Notes under the pieces: model-generated | What the model saw: the letters and a program-made list of their open reading frames with translations, nothing else | Database searches by the model: none | What the model was told of the DNA's origin: nothing | Part shown: positions 26,507 to 38,178 of the stretch, in pieces | How positions within the stretch are numbered: position 1 is the stretch's first letter | How the letters are laid out: every line of letters starts with the position of its first letter | Translations under genes and position numbers: made by a program | Origin: Sphagnum magellanicum | Lineage: Eukaryota; Streptophyta; Sphagnopsida; Sphagnales; Sphagnaceae | DNA: 64,000 nucleotides | Direction of reading: 5' to 3' | Assembly: GCA_021904315.1 (NCBI GenBank) | Contig: CM038920.1 | Coordinates: forward strand, 13,764,001-13,828,000

Positions 26507-27239
26507 CTAGGAACCTAAAACTGTGATGGAGTTACAGTAATTGTGCCACTGAGCACAACATGATTGACGTGTTGGGGAGCAACAACATGCAAATTATTCC
26601 AAACTTTTGGGGGGGGATGGGGAGGCAGCACAAAGGGAAAGAACATACCATATATAACCCAAATAACACATTGTCTTTCATGAGTCATTAGTTTAGCACC
26701 TGGTGGAATCAACCACATATGCCATGTCAATCAACTGGAACTGTGTGCTTTTGCAAAGGAACTTAAACATGTTCCAAACACAAACTATTTGAAAATCAAA
26801 GTGTTTTCAAGAGAAATTTCAAGTAAGAAGCCAAATTTGATCAATCCCAAAACAAAATCATGTTTTCTGTGTTGCTTGTGTTTAATTCCCTACATTCTTG
26901 TCCATAGAATTATGTTCTCATCCATGCAGAAATTCACAAATGCAAATTCTTAACTACATACCAGATTTATATCAACTATGCGAAAAATCAGCACGGCTCA
27001 AGTTCCTACCACTTAGCTCAACAAACAAATCTTCGGAAGGAAAGTAAACTATTTAGGGTTTACCCTAAATCCTAAACTACACACAATGGTATTCACACTT
27101 CATGAATGAAGTGTGAACATGGAAGGAGGGAAGTTTAGTGGATGATGAAACCCACCAATGAAGGATGGATGCTAAGTGGTTAGGAAACTGTTTTTTGTTG
27201 GGTTCTAGCTCCCTAGCTAACCATGATGGTTAGCTTGGT

Positions 27240-27344
27240 TGCTGTTTTTTACTACCTACCCACTAACAACCCACAAGCAGGTTGTTAGAAACCCCTTCTA
27301 ACAACCTGTTTGTGGGTTCTTAGTGGGTAGGTAGTAAAAACAGC
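27240..27344. repeat. Long near-perfect hairpin (foldback)
   Basis: Arms of about 50 bases (27240-27290 and 27296-27344) pair with only about three mismatches or gaps across a very short loop. No gene lies within 2.5 kb. It is most likely a foldback transposon tip or a small MITE. A small-RNA hairpin precursor is possible but unsupported. Confidence 0.85.
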
Positions 27345-27885
27345 CCTTAACTATGTATTAACCATCTACTTACCTAGTAGTTGCCTATTTTCTTACCTAT
27401 CTACCTACATATGAGACCTATTTTTTATAGAATTAGTTACCAAGGTGAAACCAAATATTAACTTAGTTGAGGTTCATTAACAACTGAGAAAAAACGGACA
27501 TCCAGTGGATGGTGTGGTGGTGGGTGCTGGTTCACCATGCCCCAGGAGAAGGGTCTGCTTTCAAACCCTTCCAGAATTTTTGGTACCTTCTACTTGGCCT
27601 CCCCCAAAAAAAAAGACCACCCATGGAGACAGTATCATACATTGTACTAAAAGCACACATATACTACCCTAGGTTACTTAATGTCAGATTCAACACAAAT
27701 TAATTAAATTTTGCAATGTTGAAAAATTTGAGAAAATTTTCTTTATATGTCTGAAGATTCAGAAAATATATACCATCATTTTGCCTAATAATGAGAGAAA
27801 TTTGAAATTTTGAATACATATTATGTATGTACAGATCTGAAAATACAACGTAACCTTTAAAAGGTTACTTGACCAATACAAATTG

Positions 27886-27896
27886 TAAATAAATAA

Positions 27897-27939
<43 letters not shown>

Positions 27940-27959
27940 ATATATATATATATATATAT
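27886..27959. repeat. TAAA and TA microsatellite
   Basis: About a dozen TAAA units run directly into an alternating AT tract of about 20 bases. Confidence 0.95.
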
Positions 27960-28192
27960 GAAAGTTTGGTAGGAGTTGTAATAAATTTGCTAATGAATAG
28001 GGCATTAATTAGCATTGTGTGATATATGATTATTTTATATTTACTCCACATATTTATAGTGAGTCGTATAAAATTCACAACATTTTACTAACTTTATTTT
28101 GAGATGGAGATTCTACAAGGAAGGAGATTTGATCAATGGTTCATAATTGCCAGGCTTTGAATTGCTCTTTGATATGCATAGAAAGGGCACAT

Positions 28193-28329
28193 TAAGGTCT
28201 GGGGTGGTGGATTATGTCATTTCCTTGACCATATTACATGATGTAATCTTCCAGTGATCATCCTACGCTCATTATAGTGACCAAAATATATTGACCCAAA
28301 TTGTTGAATCTACCACCCCCCAGACATTA
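28193..28329. mobile_element. MITE-like element with terminal inverted repeats
   Basis: Terminal repeats of about 22 bases centred on TCTGGGG and its complement (28193-28214 and 28306-28329) enclose about 90 bases of non-coding sequence. Confidence 0.6.
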
Positions 28330-28334
28330 ATGTC

Positions 28335-28444
28335 ATGGAATGATCTTGCCCTTGTCCATTATGTTGGGTGCATCGTGAAGCTCGTCGTAATGGGCTTGCC
28401 CAGCATCTTACGTAACATAATGGCCAGGGGCTTGACCATTCCAT
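28335..28444. repeat. 110-bp foldback adjoining the MITE
   Basis: Arms of about 38 bases (starting ATGGAATGATC and ending GACCATTCCAT) are reverse complements with several mismatches, around a short centre. The element starts six bases after the previous one ends. Confidence 0.65.
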
Positions 28445-28959
28445 AGAACATTTAAGTTAGAGGTAGAGCTTCTTTTTTTCTGGCAAAATTTCTCCAAATG
28501 GCAAAATAGTCTCAAACTTCCATTACAGGATCCAGAAATTTCTCGTCCAGATGCATTCACTTCTATGAAACATGTCCATCCATCATATGCACACGTAGTA
28601 CTCCAAGTGTCATTCAAATGGGGTCAAGGATTGAGCCAAAATTTTATGCCCAAATCTTACATCAATGCATATGGTCTGCCCTGTGGTTACAGCCGAATTA
28701 AAAAGACTGCCCCAATCATCTTGGTTCTGGGACCCACACAATCAGGCTATTTATTATTATTATTATTAAAATTGGCAAAACTTCGCCAAAAATTGAAATT
28801 GTAAATTATAAATTTGAAAATGAAGTGATTTTGAAAGTTTCCAATGCAAGAAGTGAGAGGAAAAAATTAGAAAAAATCATCAGATTTTTTATATTTGATT
28901 TTTCGTGTGAAACTAAAAATATAGACTAATGAATTCACTTGTCCTAACTAACTAACCAA

Positions 28960-29560
28960 CCAACCAATCAACCAGCAGTTGATTCTTTGAGTCTGAAAAT
29001 ATTTTAAAAACTAGAACCGGTGGTTCTTTAAAAATTCAAACAACTGCACAGCACTGATAGTTTCTTTTGAATCATAAAACCGCAGGTTCTTTATGGTGTT
29101 TGAAATACCCAGGATCGGCTTCTGTTCCTTGACTCTGCGTTTTTCAAAGAATCAGAATCGGCTGTGTGGATTCTTTGATTGTGAATTTTTATAAAAAAAT
29201 ACCGAGGCCGATTATTCTTGAGAAATTACTGATAGTTTAGCTTGAATCATAAAACCAAAGGCTCTTTCATGAAAACCGCAGGTTCTTTAAGGCATTTGAA
29301 ATAACCAGCACTCCCTGTTCTTTTGATTCTGAGTTATTCAAAGAACCGAAATCGATCAACGGTTCCAAATTTCAAATAACCACACAACTTTTTAAGCAAG
29401 TCGTTTGAAAATAACCAGAACCAGCGGTTCTTTGATTGGGGGTTTTTCAAAGAAACGGAACTACCACCAGTCAATTCTTAGATTTCACAATGCCTTTAGA
29501 AAAAGGAACCGGCGGTTCTTTTAAAATCCAAAGAACCAGACACAGTACTGATAGTTGCCT
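28960..29560. repeat. Field of GGTTCTTT / AAAGAACC inverted-motif repeats
   Basis: Variants of AACCGGCGGTTCTTTGA and its complement TTCAAAGAACCG alternate at least eight times, usually with AAATAACCAG between. Similar fragments lie at about 35,160-35,330, 42,000-42,180 and 47,540-47,690. The field ends 40-60 bases before the GC-rich PP1 promoter. Confidence 0.75.
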
Positions 29561-29599
29561 TAGTTACCAATAAGTTAACTAAGGTAACTTTCAGTATTT

Positions 29600-30065
29600 G
29601 TTTTCGGTCAGGGGTAGTGGGCCAAGGTCATCTGGGCAGCAGCGACCGGGGGCACCGGCGCGGGTACCTAATACGTACCCGGCCGCCCATCATCTCCTCT
29701 CCCACAGACCCGGTCAGAGAACGGTGTCCTGAGCGCTGTGTGCGTGCCTGCTGCGACCTGCCGGTGTGTTGTCGTCTCTAGCTCGCTGCTCGTCTTCACT
29801 TGTCGCGCGCGGGCGCGGGGGCGACGTCCGTTGCAGCAGCAGCTCTGTAGGTTTGTTTTGTCGCCCCCATAGTTCCGTTTTCCGGAGAGTCGGTGGATGT
29901 TGCACTTGCAAACGAGGGAGAAGATGCGGAGCTTCTAAAGGAAGCAAAATTTGAGGAGAGAAAAGGAAGAGTGGAGACAGAACGTGAAAGCGAATCAACC
30001 ACGGAACGCGGAAGGAGGACAGGGAGCCAGAAGAATAAGAACAAGAACAAGAAAGAAGAAGGATA
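29600..30065 (+). promoter_or_regulatory. GC-rich promoter/leader of the PP1 gene
   Basis: GC content rises sharply at about 29,620 (runs such as GGGGGCACCGGCGCGGGTAC) after 600 bases of AT-rich repeats, then becomes a purine-rich leader (about 29,930-30,065) just before the PP1 start codon. This pattern suggests a promoter and 5' UTR. No TATA box was recognised. Long frames on the opposite strand look like composition artefacts. Confidence 0.5.
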
Positions 30066-32207
30066 ATGGACAGTGGAACGCTAGATGATATCATCGCCAG
30101 GTTGTTGGACGTGAGGAGTGCGAAACCCGGGAAGCAGGTGCAGTTGTCAGAGGCGGAGATACGGCAGCTATGTCTGACATCCAAGGATTTATTCTTGGCG
30201 CAGCCTAATCTTCTGGAGCTTGAGGCCCCTATCAAGATCTGTGGTATATATTCACCTATGATGTTTCTCACTTCTTTTGTCGTGTTCGTGTATTTTTTTT
30301 CCCTTCTTCTTTGTTGTTCCCAGTCTAATCTCATCTCACAACTCCGCGCGTGTTTTTCCCTTGCGCTGAGAAACACGGGATTGCCGGCCATTCGAGGTAG
30401 CGCGTGAAACGGAAATGCCTTTGAAACAAAACGGCTTTGGTGTTGTTGATGTTGTTTTTTTGCCCCCCTTTCGGCGTTTCTTTGGGGAAGGACTCAAGTA
30501 TGATGTATAGGCATGTTGAGAGGCTTGATAGTACTATAATTCACCATAGAAAGAAAAGTAAAAGTTGGAGAGTAGGTGTCATTTTGCAGAACTAGTCGTA
30601 TTGTCACGCACAGCAGCAAGGACGACGGGTTTCGCCTAGAAAACCTCGCTTCTGCAATGCAGTAAAAAACGGTATGTATGACTTTGTGAGCTGCGATGCA
30701 GTAATAGCGAGATGCATGAGGGTAATAGAGAACTCTGAGACTGCACACCTGCACCACCGAGCGAAGAGGACTAGCACATACAAGTTTCCTTCTAAACTTG
30801 AGGGAGATTCCTACATGTTATGTGCATACCTACATGTTTCCCCTTGCAGCTGCAGTGCCAGAACTCTAGTCTCATGGGCCTTCTCCAACCATTGGTTTCT
30901 CTGTCTTTTTAGATTAGGTGTCTGATTTCTCTTAAGCATTATATCCTTTGTTTTACTACTCTCTCGGTGTGTAGTCACTATGTCACATGGCTCACATTGT
31001 TCTCTTACCCCTATAGCTTAGTGGTGAATTTGGACTGACATTCTGCACTTATTTTGGTTTCATGCGGAGGTCAACTTTTTGACACTGTGGCTTTTTTTGC
31101 TGCAGTTCGTGAGACATCTAATTACTGAAAGCATTCAGACTTTTGTTGTTATATTGATTAATTAACAATGATGCTGGTGCACAATCTGGATAGTTGAGAT
31201 TGCATTTATTAGTGTGGAATGTCATTTGGATTTCCTTATTTGTGTTGAATGCAATGGAAAAGGGCTTGAAAAAAAGTGGGTGCGAGGTTGCAGGTGACAT
31301 TCATGGACAGTATTCAGACCTGTTAAGGCTATTTGAGTATGGTGGCATCCCACCCAAAGTGAATTACTTGTTCTTGGGTGACTACGTTGATCGTGGGAAA
31401 CAGAGCCTAGAGACCATATGCCTTTTACTTGCCTATAAAATTAAGTACCCAGAAAACTTCTTCTTGCTAAGGGGCAACCATGAATGTGCATCAATCAATC
31501 GGATATATGGGTTCTACGATGAGTGTAAACGTCGATTCAATATCCGGTTATGGAAGACATTCACAGATTGCTTTAACTGCTTGCCCGTTGCTGCCCTCAT
31601 TGATGAGAAGATTCTGTGCATGCATGGAGGACTTTCTCCTGAACTCAGGAGTCTGGAGCAGATCAAAAAGATTTCACGGCCTACTGATGTACCAGATGCA
31701 GGTCTGTTGTGTGATCTGCTCTGGGCAGATCCTGATAAAGATGTCCAAGGTTGGGGTGACAATGACAGAGGTGTCTCCCACACTTTTGGCCCTCACATTG
31801 TCTCTGAGTTTCTACACAAGCATGATTTAGATCTCATCTGCCGAGCTCATCAGGTACAGTTCCTGACAGATATTGTCTGCAGGCTGGCAATCCAATCTTG
31901 CTTTTGGTGCTGTTGTTATGAAGGACTTTTTGCAGATTTTGAAATTACTGTGATGCAGGTTGTGGAGGATGGATATGAGTTTTTTGCAAAGCGACAGCTT
32001 GTCACCATATTCTCAGCCCCTAACTACTGTGGTGAATTTGACAATGCTGGAGCTATGATGAGTGTGGACGAAACCCTCATGTGCTCTTTTCAAATTCTAA
32101 AACCTCTAGAGAAGCAAAAATTTGCCACATATGCCAATGCAGCAGGACCTGGCACTCCTCAACCTACTGTTAAGGTTGGCTTTTCCCTTGCAGGACTGTT
32201 TGGATAG
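30066..32207 (+). CDS. PP1: Ser/Thr protein phosphatase PP1 catalytic subunit, 3 exons
   Basis: Catalytic subunit of type-1 protein phosphatase (the plant TOPP family), which removes phosphate from Ser and Thr in nucleus and cytoplasm as directed by partner subunits. Exons are 30066-30243, 31294-31853 and 31959-32207, giving 328 aa, the usual PP1 length. All metal-site motifs are present: GDIHG (D61, H63), GDYVDRG (D89, D92), RGNHE (N121, H122), CMHGG (H170) and RAHQ (H245). The numbering is a constant three residues below animal PP1. The C-terminal loop SAPNYCGEF contains Y269 and C270, and GAMM follows. The start is the first ATG before LDDII, with the family's conserved [10 protein letters not shown] segment after it. 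Intron 1 is 1,050 nt. Intron 2 is only 105 nt, a multiple of three, with no stop (see findings). The upstream 480 bases are GC-rich, unlike the spacer. Confidence 0.97.
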
Positions 32208-33899
32208 ACATGCAACTGCCTTCCCTATATACTGTAGCAAGCAGAGGTACTTGGCATTAGTGATGCTTCTTTAGCAGCAATAATGGTAACAACTGTTGCT
32301 GGAAGTATGTTCACTGTTGCATACCATACACCAGCACAGTGACCTATTTGTTAGGTGTATATATCTCTCATTACAGAATGCTAGAGTTCAGCTTGGGATG
32401 TTGAAATTGAGTTTGTTTCTGCAACAACTGTGGTATATTGCACAACAATTTTTTCATGGCAGCCAAAAGTTGAGGTTGCATTTCACACCCACTGGAAATT
32501 TTGTGAGTTTGTGTTCCATTAACAGGTTTGGGTTTATTAGTCAGTTTGGTGATGGTTTTGGTTACTATAAAGCTGATCATTGGTTTATAGTGAAAACAAG
32601 GGAGACTATTCAGGCATTCACAACCTTCTGTGTCATGTCTTTCATTTTGCTAGGTTCTCAGCCTCTTCATTTTTTGTCAGAAAATTGTTGTACAGTTCCT
32701 GTCCAGTGTTTTTTTAGATACCAGTTTAATCAGCTGATTCTGAAGTTTGCATAACCTTTCTGTCAAGTTGTGCTGAGTCTTTGAGTTGGATAAACAGACG
32801 AACTGGATATCACACACTGAATTTTGGAAAGGGCAAGAAATACTTGTATGGATTTTGTGGGGGTTCTTTACATCTGTGCTCAATGATCGACACTGGAGGG
32901 GGTCTGCTGGGATATAGTCTAAAAGGGACCTTGCAGTGAAGCCTGGAGAATCATGAGTGCATCATTGACACAAAGCTGGATGCTGTCTGAAGCTTTTGTT
33001 GTTTAGAATACTCCCTTGTGGGCCAACTCTTAGCATATAAGTTTTCTCTTCCCAAGCATTGTTTCTTTTCTCTGCATTTGATTATCCATGCACCAATATG
33101 CCAATTCTGGCTAGTCTACAGAATTGGCAGCTAGGTTTGATTCTGCCATTTCTTACCTACCTACTCTAGTCTATGACCTATGTATGGACCTTTGTGCTTG
33201 GGAACACACTGACTACTAGAGTGCCCTAGTGACTCACTAGGAGGCAGAGCCCACATTCTCTAGTATGTTTAGGTGGGATATCCATTCCAGGGATCAAGGC
33301 CTCATGAGCTTGGTAATATTTGCCGAGCATTTTGGGGGAAGTGGATTGAGATTAGATGCTTATCAAGCTTGTGTAACTGGCTGATGTTGGGTTATAATGT
33401 TTGCCATGATGTCATAGTTTAAAAAATTACCATGGCCAAAGTGCAAGTCTCAAGTTACCTTATTCAGCATTTCACCTGAAGATGCTGTCTGACTGCTTGC
33501 TATAGTTGTCAGGCCTCAATTTCTTGTCCATAGTTACAGCTGGAGAATGCCCCATTGACAATTGGGATACTTGATTGACTCACAGTAAAGGTGGCCATGT
33601 GTTTTCTATTGAACATGAAGCTTGATCACAGCAGTTGACAGCAATGACGAACAGAGCAGCAGTGTTGGGGACAGTACCTGTGAAGATCTGCTCAGGAGAT
33701 AGGTAATAAGTCCAGTCCATGAGATATACGAATCACTCAGTTTTTCCATAGACTTGCTGTACTTTGAAGTTTGCATTCATCCAGTGATGGTTTTTCCCTT
33801 GTTAGAAAGACACTTGTGAACTTACATTTCCATCTGATCTTTTGACTTCACGGCATTGTTTTCCTGTTGTAATGGCATCTGGTTCTCAGACTCAGGTTC
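32208..33899 (+). other. PP1 downstream region
   Basis: Mixed-composition sequence after the PP1 stop, probably 3' UTR for the first few hundred bases. No AATAAA consensus was seen close to the stop, and no further gene is recognised. Confidence 0.4.
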
Positions 33900-34215
33900 T
33901 GTTGGCCAAAAATGTCAGAGTATAGACATGACACTCACTGACATGACACCCAGTTGCTCAATCCTGGTTTATACCAGCATTGGGACCAGTATACAGGCCT
34001 ATGCCTGGTATCAACTCAGGTACCAACACCGATCCCTACCAGACTGGTATGACCTGAGGCAATACCAGCCGTATACCAATACCAACCTGGTAGGGACCTG
34101 AGGTAGCAGCAGTATATATTTCCCATATACCAATTTCCATCCCAGGTTTATATTTGCCTCATACCAGGCAACAATCAACCATGGACCCAATACCAGGACA
34201 AGGCTAGTAAGATCC
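33900..34215. repeat. ACCAGGTAT-rich dispersed repeat
   Basis: Dense, partly palindromic CTGGTAT and ATACCAG words, including CTGGTATGACCTGAGGCAAT. Related segments occur at about 34,930-35,055 and 48,340-48,500. No coding content. Confidence 0.7.
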
Positions 34216-34929
34216 AAAGTCCTATATTAGTTCTTAAGTCCTTAGCTGGGAGTTTTTCTTTCACTTTTAAAAGGAAAAGTTTTTGCCTGGTCATGGTTTC
34301 CTTAACTGTGTATGGGAAAATTTTGAATTTATATGGTTACTTATATGTTGGTCTTCCTGTGATTCCTTCAGTGGTTCACACATCCTATCAGGATAGCTGC
34401 AAACCTCGGTAACACAGAGTCTTATAGACCTGAGTGTAGCTAACTTTGGGAAACTCTAATAAACCACCAGAAATAGAAATGATTTGTTCCATAATAGAGG
34501 AAGAGAATGCTCCTGACAAGGGAAGCCCAAGAGGAAAAAAGACAATAGAAGTTTTCTCTCTTTTTCTGCTTTTGAAAATAGAGTTCTAACACTAACACTT
34601 GTGCATGGGTGAAAATAGAGTTCTAACACTAACACTTGGTGCATGGGTGGTGAATTGTGCATCCTTGTCAACTCTTATTGTGTTTGAAGCAGTTCTGATT
34701 TGTGTGATGGGCAGTGACTTTGCAGTGCCATTGATTTTTTGTTGTTGAGAGTGGAATTCAAGAGTAGAACTCTTGGTATTATTATTTTTTGCACACATTA
34801 ATTAGGAGGGAGGAAAGAAATGAAAACTTAGGCTATGGCAAAATGTACCACAAAGGAGGAGTCATGAGTCCATGGATGTCAAAGGGGGAAAATAATTGAA
34901 TATCAATTCATTCTACAACCCTATGCTGG

Positions 34930-35055
34930 TTCACTTTATATACCTGGTATTCTCTCCAGTCCCATACCAGATTAGTATGGGTATAAGGCTGGTATTGCCT
35001 CAGGTCATACCTGACTGGTATGTTCTTGAATACCAATTATACTCATACCCAGGTT
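34930..35055. repeat. ACCAGGTAT-type repeat, second copy
   Basis: Shares GGTATTGCCTCAGGTCATAC with the copies at 34.0 kb (in the opposite orientation) and 48.4 kb, with further CCATACCAG words. Confidence 0.65.
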
Positions 35056-35159
35056 GCACCCTTCACATACAAAAACTCATTTCTGAACAACTTTTGTGTG
35101 CTCAACAATCAATATTCTTTTCTGGCAAAAATTTCCTTTAAAAAATGAAATAATAGCCC

Positions 35160-35330
35160 ACAACCCATGGTTCTTTCCTGGTTCTTCTTTGAGTTTTTGA
35201 AATAACCAGAGATTCCTGACTCTGGTTTGTTCCCACAAATTTCAGAACCGGCGGTTCTTTTGGGGTTAGAAGCTCTAAAAGCTGGAACTGGGAGTTATAT
35301 TCAAATACCCGCAGAACACTGGTTACTATG
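35160..35330. repeat. Second site of the GGTTCTTT repeat family
   Basis: Contains CAGAACCGGCGGTTCTTTTG and a TTTTGAAATAACCAGAG segment, matching the field at 29.0-29.5 kb. Confidence 0.65.
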
Positions 35331-35451
35331 TAGTTGGGTAAGTAGGAAAGGGCACTTGGAAGTTACTAGGCAGGTAGATGTATGTGGATATGGTTAGTTC
35401 ATAGACTAGCCACCGTGGTCATGTTTGGCACAGGTTGACACTTGTTATTAG

Positions 35452-35740
35452 GCTTTTAAAAAAGCACTTTGCTGATGTGTCAACTTGTTGTGAGGCTTTT
35501 TGCAAGCGGTTTGCTATGCTTTTAAAAAGCACTTTGCTGATGTGTCAACTTGTTATGAGGATTTTTGCAAATGGTTTGTTTGGCTTTAAAAGCACTTTGC
35601 TGATGTGTCAACTTGTTATGAGGATTTTTGCAAGTGGTTTGCTGATGTCTCAATTTGTTATTAGTTTTCTTTAAGTGGTTTGCTGATCTGTCAATTTCTA
35701 ATAGTTTTTGAAAAAGTTGTTTGCTGATATGGCGACTTGT
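35452..35740. repeat. Tandem array with unit 63-67 bp, decaying to about 40 bp
   Basis: Three good copies start at 35,452, 35,519 and 35,582 (GCTTTTAAAAAAGCACTTTG). They are followed by shorter TTTGCTGAT-CTGTCAATTT units to about 35,740. Confidence 0.85.
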
Positions 35741-37094
35741 TATTGGTTTATATTGAGCACTTTTTCCATTCAATCTTTTTTTAGGGGAAAAACTCAGAAA
35801 ATGCAAAGAGTGACCACACACACTCTCCCCTTCCCACCCCAAAAGTAAAAAAATCAAAGAATCCCACCACAAGCAAACCAAAAATTTGAACTTGGGTGCA
35901 GTCACAAAACTGATTTTGTTCCACAATTGTTTTGCAAGGAGTGCAAAAGATAGAATTTCATCTCTTGAAGGATTGAAGATCTCACAGATTGTGGTCCAAT
36001 TGATGTTCAATTTGTTTTGAAGCTTGAATAAACATTTGAGCTTGTAAGGTTTGATGCAAGAAAGTATCAATTATGGATAGTTTGTTACCTGAAAAAAAGC
36101 TTGTGGTAAGAATGCTCATGTGCTCATGGTATCCAATCTTGTGTTTGGACATGGCCGGTCATTTCCTCAACTTTCAAAACAATTTATTGATGCGGGAATC
36201 ATAGTCACCTACTTAAGCACTAACAAACATATCACCCAATTGCTCAAGTTTACAGAAGTTGAGGATGTGAGATCTTGAAGTGTGAGGTTTGCCAAGCTTC
36301 AAGATGAAACAAAACATTTGAATGACCATAAAATTTTCATGATTTCTAAAAAAAGTGGAAAGAAATTGGCCCGTTTATTGGAGGAAGTGATTGCCATTGA
36401 TGTTGAATCAGAGGAAAAAAAAAACATTCACATACTATGATTAATAATGCAATTGTTTGAACTCTACCTCCTTCCTATATTTTACACGACATGTTTACAA
36501 CTTGGAACAAGTAGCTAACAAGTTGCACATTGCCAAACACATGTTGTATGTGTCCCTAACAATGATTATTGCCTTCAATATCATGGTTGAATACAATTTC
36601 TTGAATCCCCCTTTCATTATCTTTGTTAATTTTTTGAAGTTAAAAAAGCTTTAACAATTATGTGTTACTTTAAAGTATTACAAAGTTGGTGTAGAAATAT
36701 TAATGATAGTTTTGTGCAAGTGAACAAACTCAAATTGCCAATGTTGCAAATGAATGAATTGAAGTTAATGTGAACAATTTCGAATAATGATGGTAGTTAT
36801 CATGACTCCATCACCAACATATTGTTCTTCTTTCACTTCAAAATAGACACATTTTAATGACTAACTTACTTGGAATTGCATATTAAAATTCAGGTGTTTA
36901 TCATTTTGGCAACCCCATTTGCAATGACATAATGAAGGTTAAAATTGACTTTGTAAATTGTTCACTCATGTTGACAAACGCATTTCATGCATTGTAATTG
37001 GAGGTTCATAATACCCTTTCATAAAACATTCATTGGCACACAAAGTGTGAAGGTCAACATCCTTCTTCTTGATTATATTATTGTCTTTTAACAT

Positions 37095-37450
37095 TTTGAT
37101 CCAAGGTGTTTATAATTTAATTTGATTCTAAATTTATGTTTTGAGGATTCAAATGCTTCATTCTTTATTTTATATTTCTATTTGGATCAAGATTCAAAGT
37201 GTTTCATAATCTAATTTTAGATTATTGTTTTTAGGGTGCTTCATTTTATTTTAGATTTTTGTCTTTGAGGATCCAAGGTGTTTTATAATTCAATTTCAAA
37301 TTTTTATTTTGAAGATTCAAAGTGTTTTGTAATTTAATTCTAAATTCATGCCTTAAAGATTTAAGGTGTCCTATACTTTGATTCTAAGTTTTTAAACCAT
37401 ATTTTCATCTTAGGATTCAAGATGTTTAAGGTTTATTTCTACATTTTTAT
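37095..37450. repeat. Degenerate tandem array, unit about 60 bp
   Basis: GATTCAAAGTGTTTTGTAAT followed by TTAATTCTAAATTT-like text recurs five or six times with many changes. Confidence 0.7.
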
Positions 37451-38137
37451 CTTCAGTATTTAAATTATTTTTTCTATGTTACTGTTCTTTTGGCCTTTCA
37501 TACTACTCTCATGTTTGAACTTTACAAACAAAAGTTATGTTGGAAATAGGTCCATTACTTCTAAAGGCACATGCGGGTGATGAAGGTTGGGCATGCCTTT
37601 TCTTTCAACTTGCAACTCTTTTGGCTCCCAACTACCTATTGTTATATCCCACTTCCTACTACCTATTATTCCCGCAACCTTAAAGAACAACAATTTTTTT
37701 GTTTAGTATGATGAGGTTGTTCCTCTTATGCAATTCATTATGAATTTCCTACAATTTCATAAAACACAAGGTTAAATTTCCAAGTGAATATGCCATGTGA
37801 AGGGCACCTTAATTTCTGAATATTCTTCCTAGAAAAAGAAGAAAGATCTTACACACATCCCTTCAAGGTGGGATGACAAATGTGCCCATTTATAAGTGTA
37901 TGTCCCTTCCACTTATAAAGAGTATGGAAAAAATCGTCCCACACTTCATGATTTGGATATGTTTAGGTTCATATAACATTTGCCTTGTGCTTTACATTTG
38001 GTAAATCCCCCCCCCCACCCCCCAAAACACCCTCCATGCTTTGCCTTACATGTAAAATCTTGGTTGTGTTTTGACAAGTTGTTAATTATTAGGGCAATTG
38101 TGGGACAAAATTTTGTTTAGTTTTGAGCATTGATATT

Positions 38138-38178
38138 GGGGGGGGGGGGGGGGGGGGGGGGGGTTGCAAGGGGGGGGG
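38138..38178. repeat. 26-base poly-G run and a nearby second G run
   Basis: An uninterrupted G tract (38138-38163), then TTGCAA, then nine Gs. A C-rich run occurs at about 38,007-38,023. The exact length is error-prone in sequencing. Confidence 0.85.

Noticed and set aside
28960..29560. tRNA or snoRNA cluster suggested by GGTTC words
   Set aside because: No A-box/B-box spacing and no cloverleaf could be drawn.
29714..30391. 225-codon minus-strand open frame over the PP1 promoter and first exon
   Set aside because: It runs antisense to PP1 exon 1 and its GC-rich leader; composition explains it.
35452..35740. CRISPR-like array
   Set aside because: Copies are contiguous tandem units without unique spacers, and the genome is plant-like.
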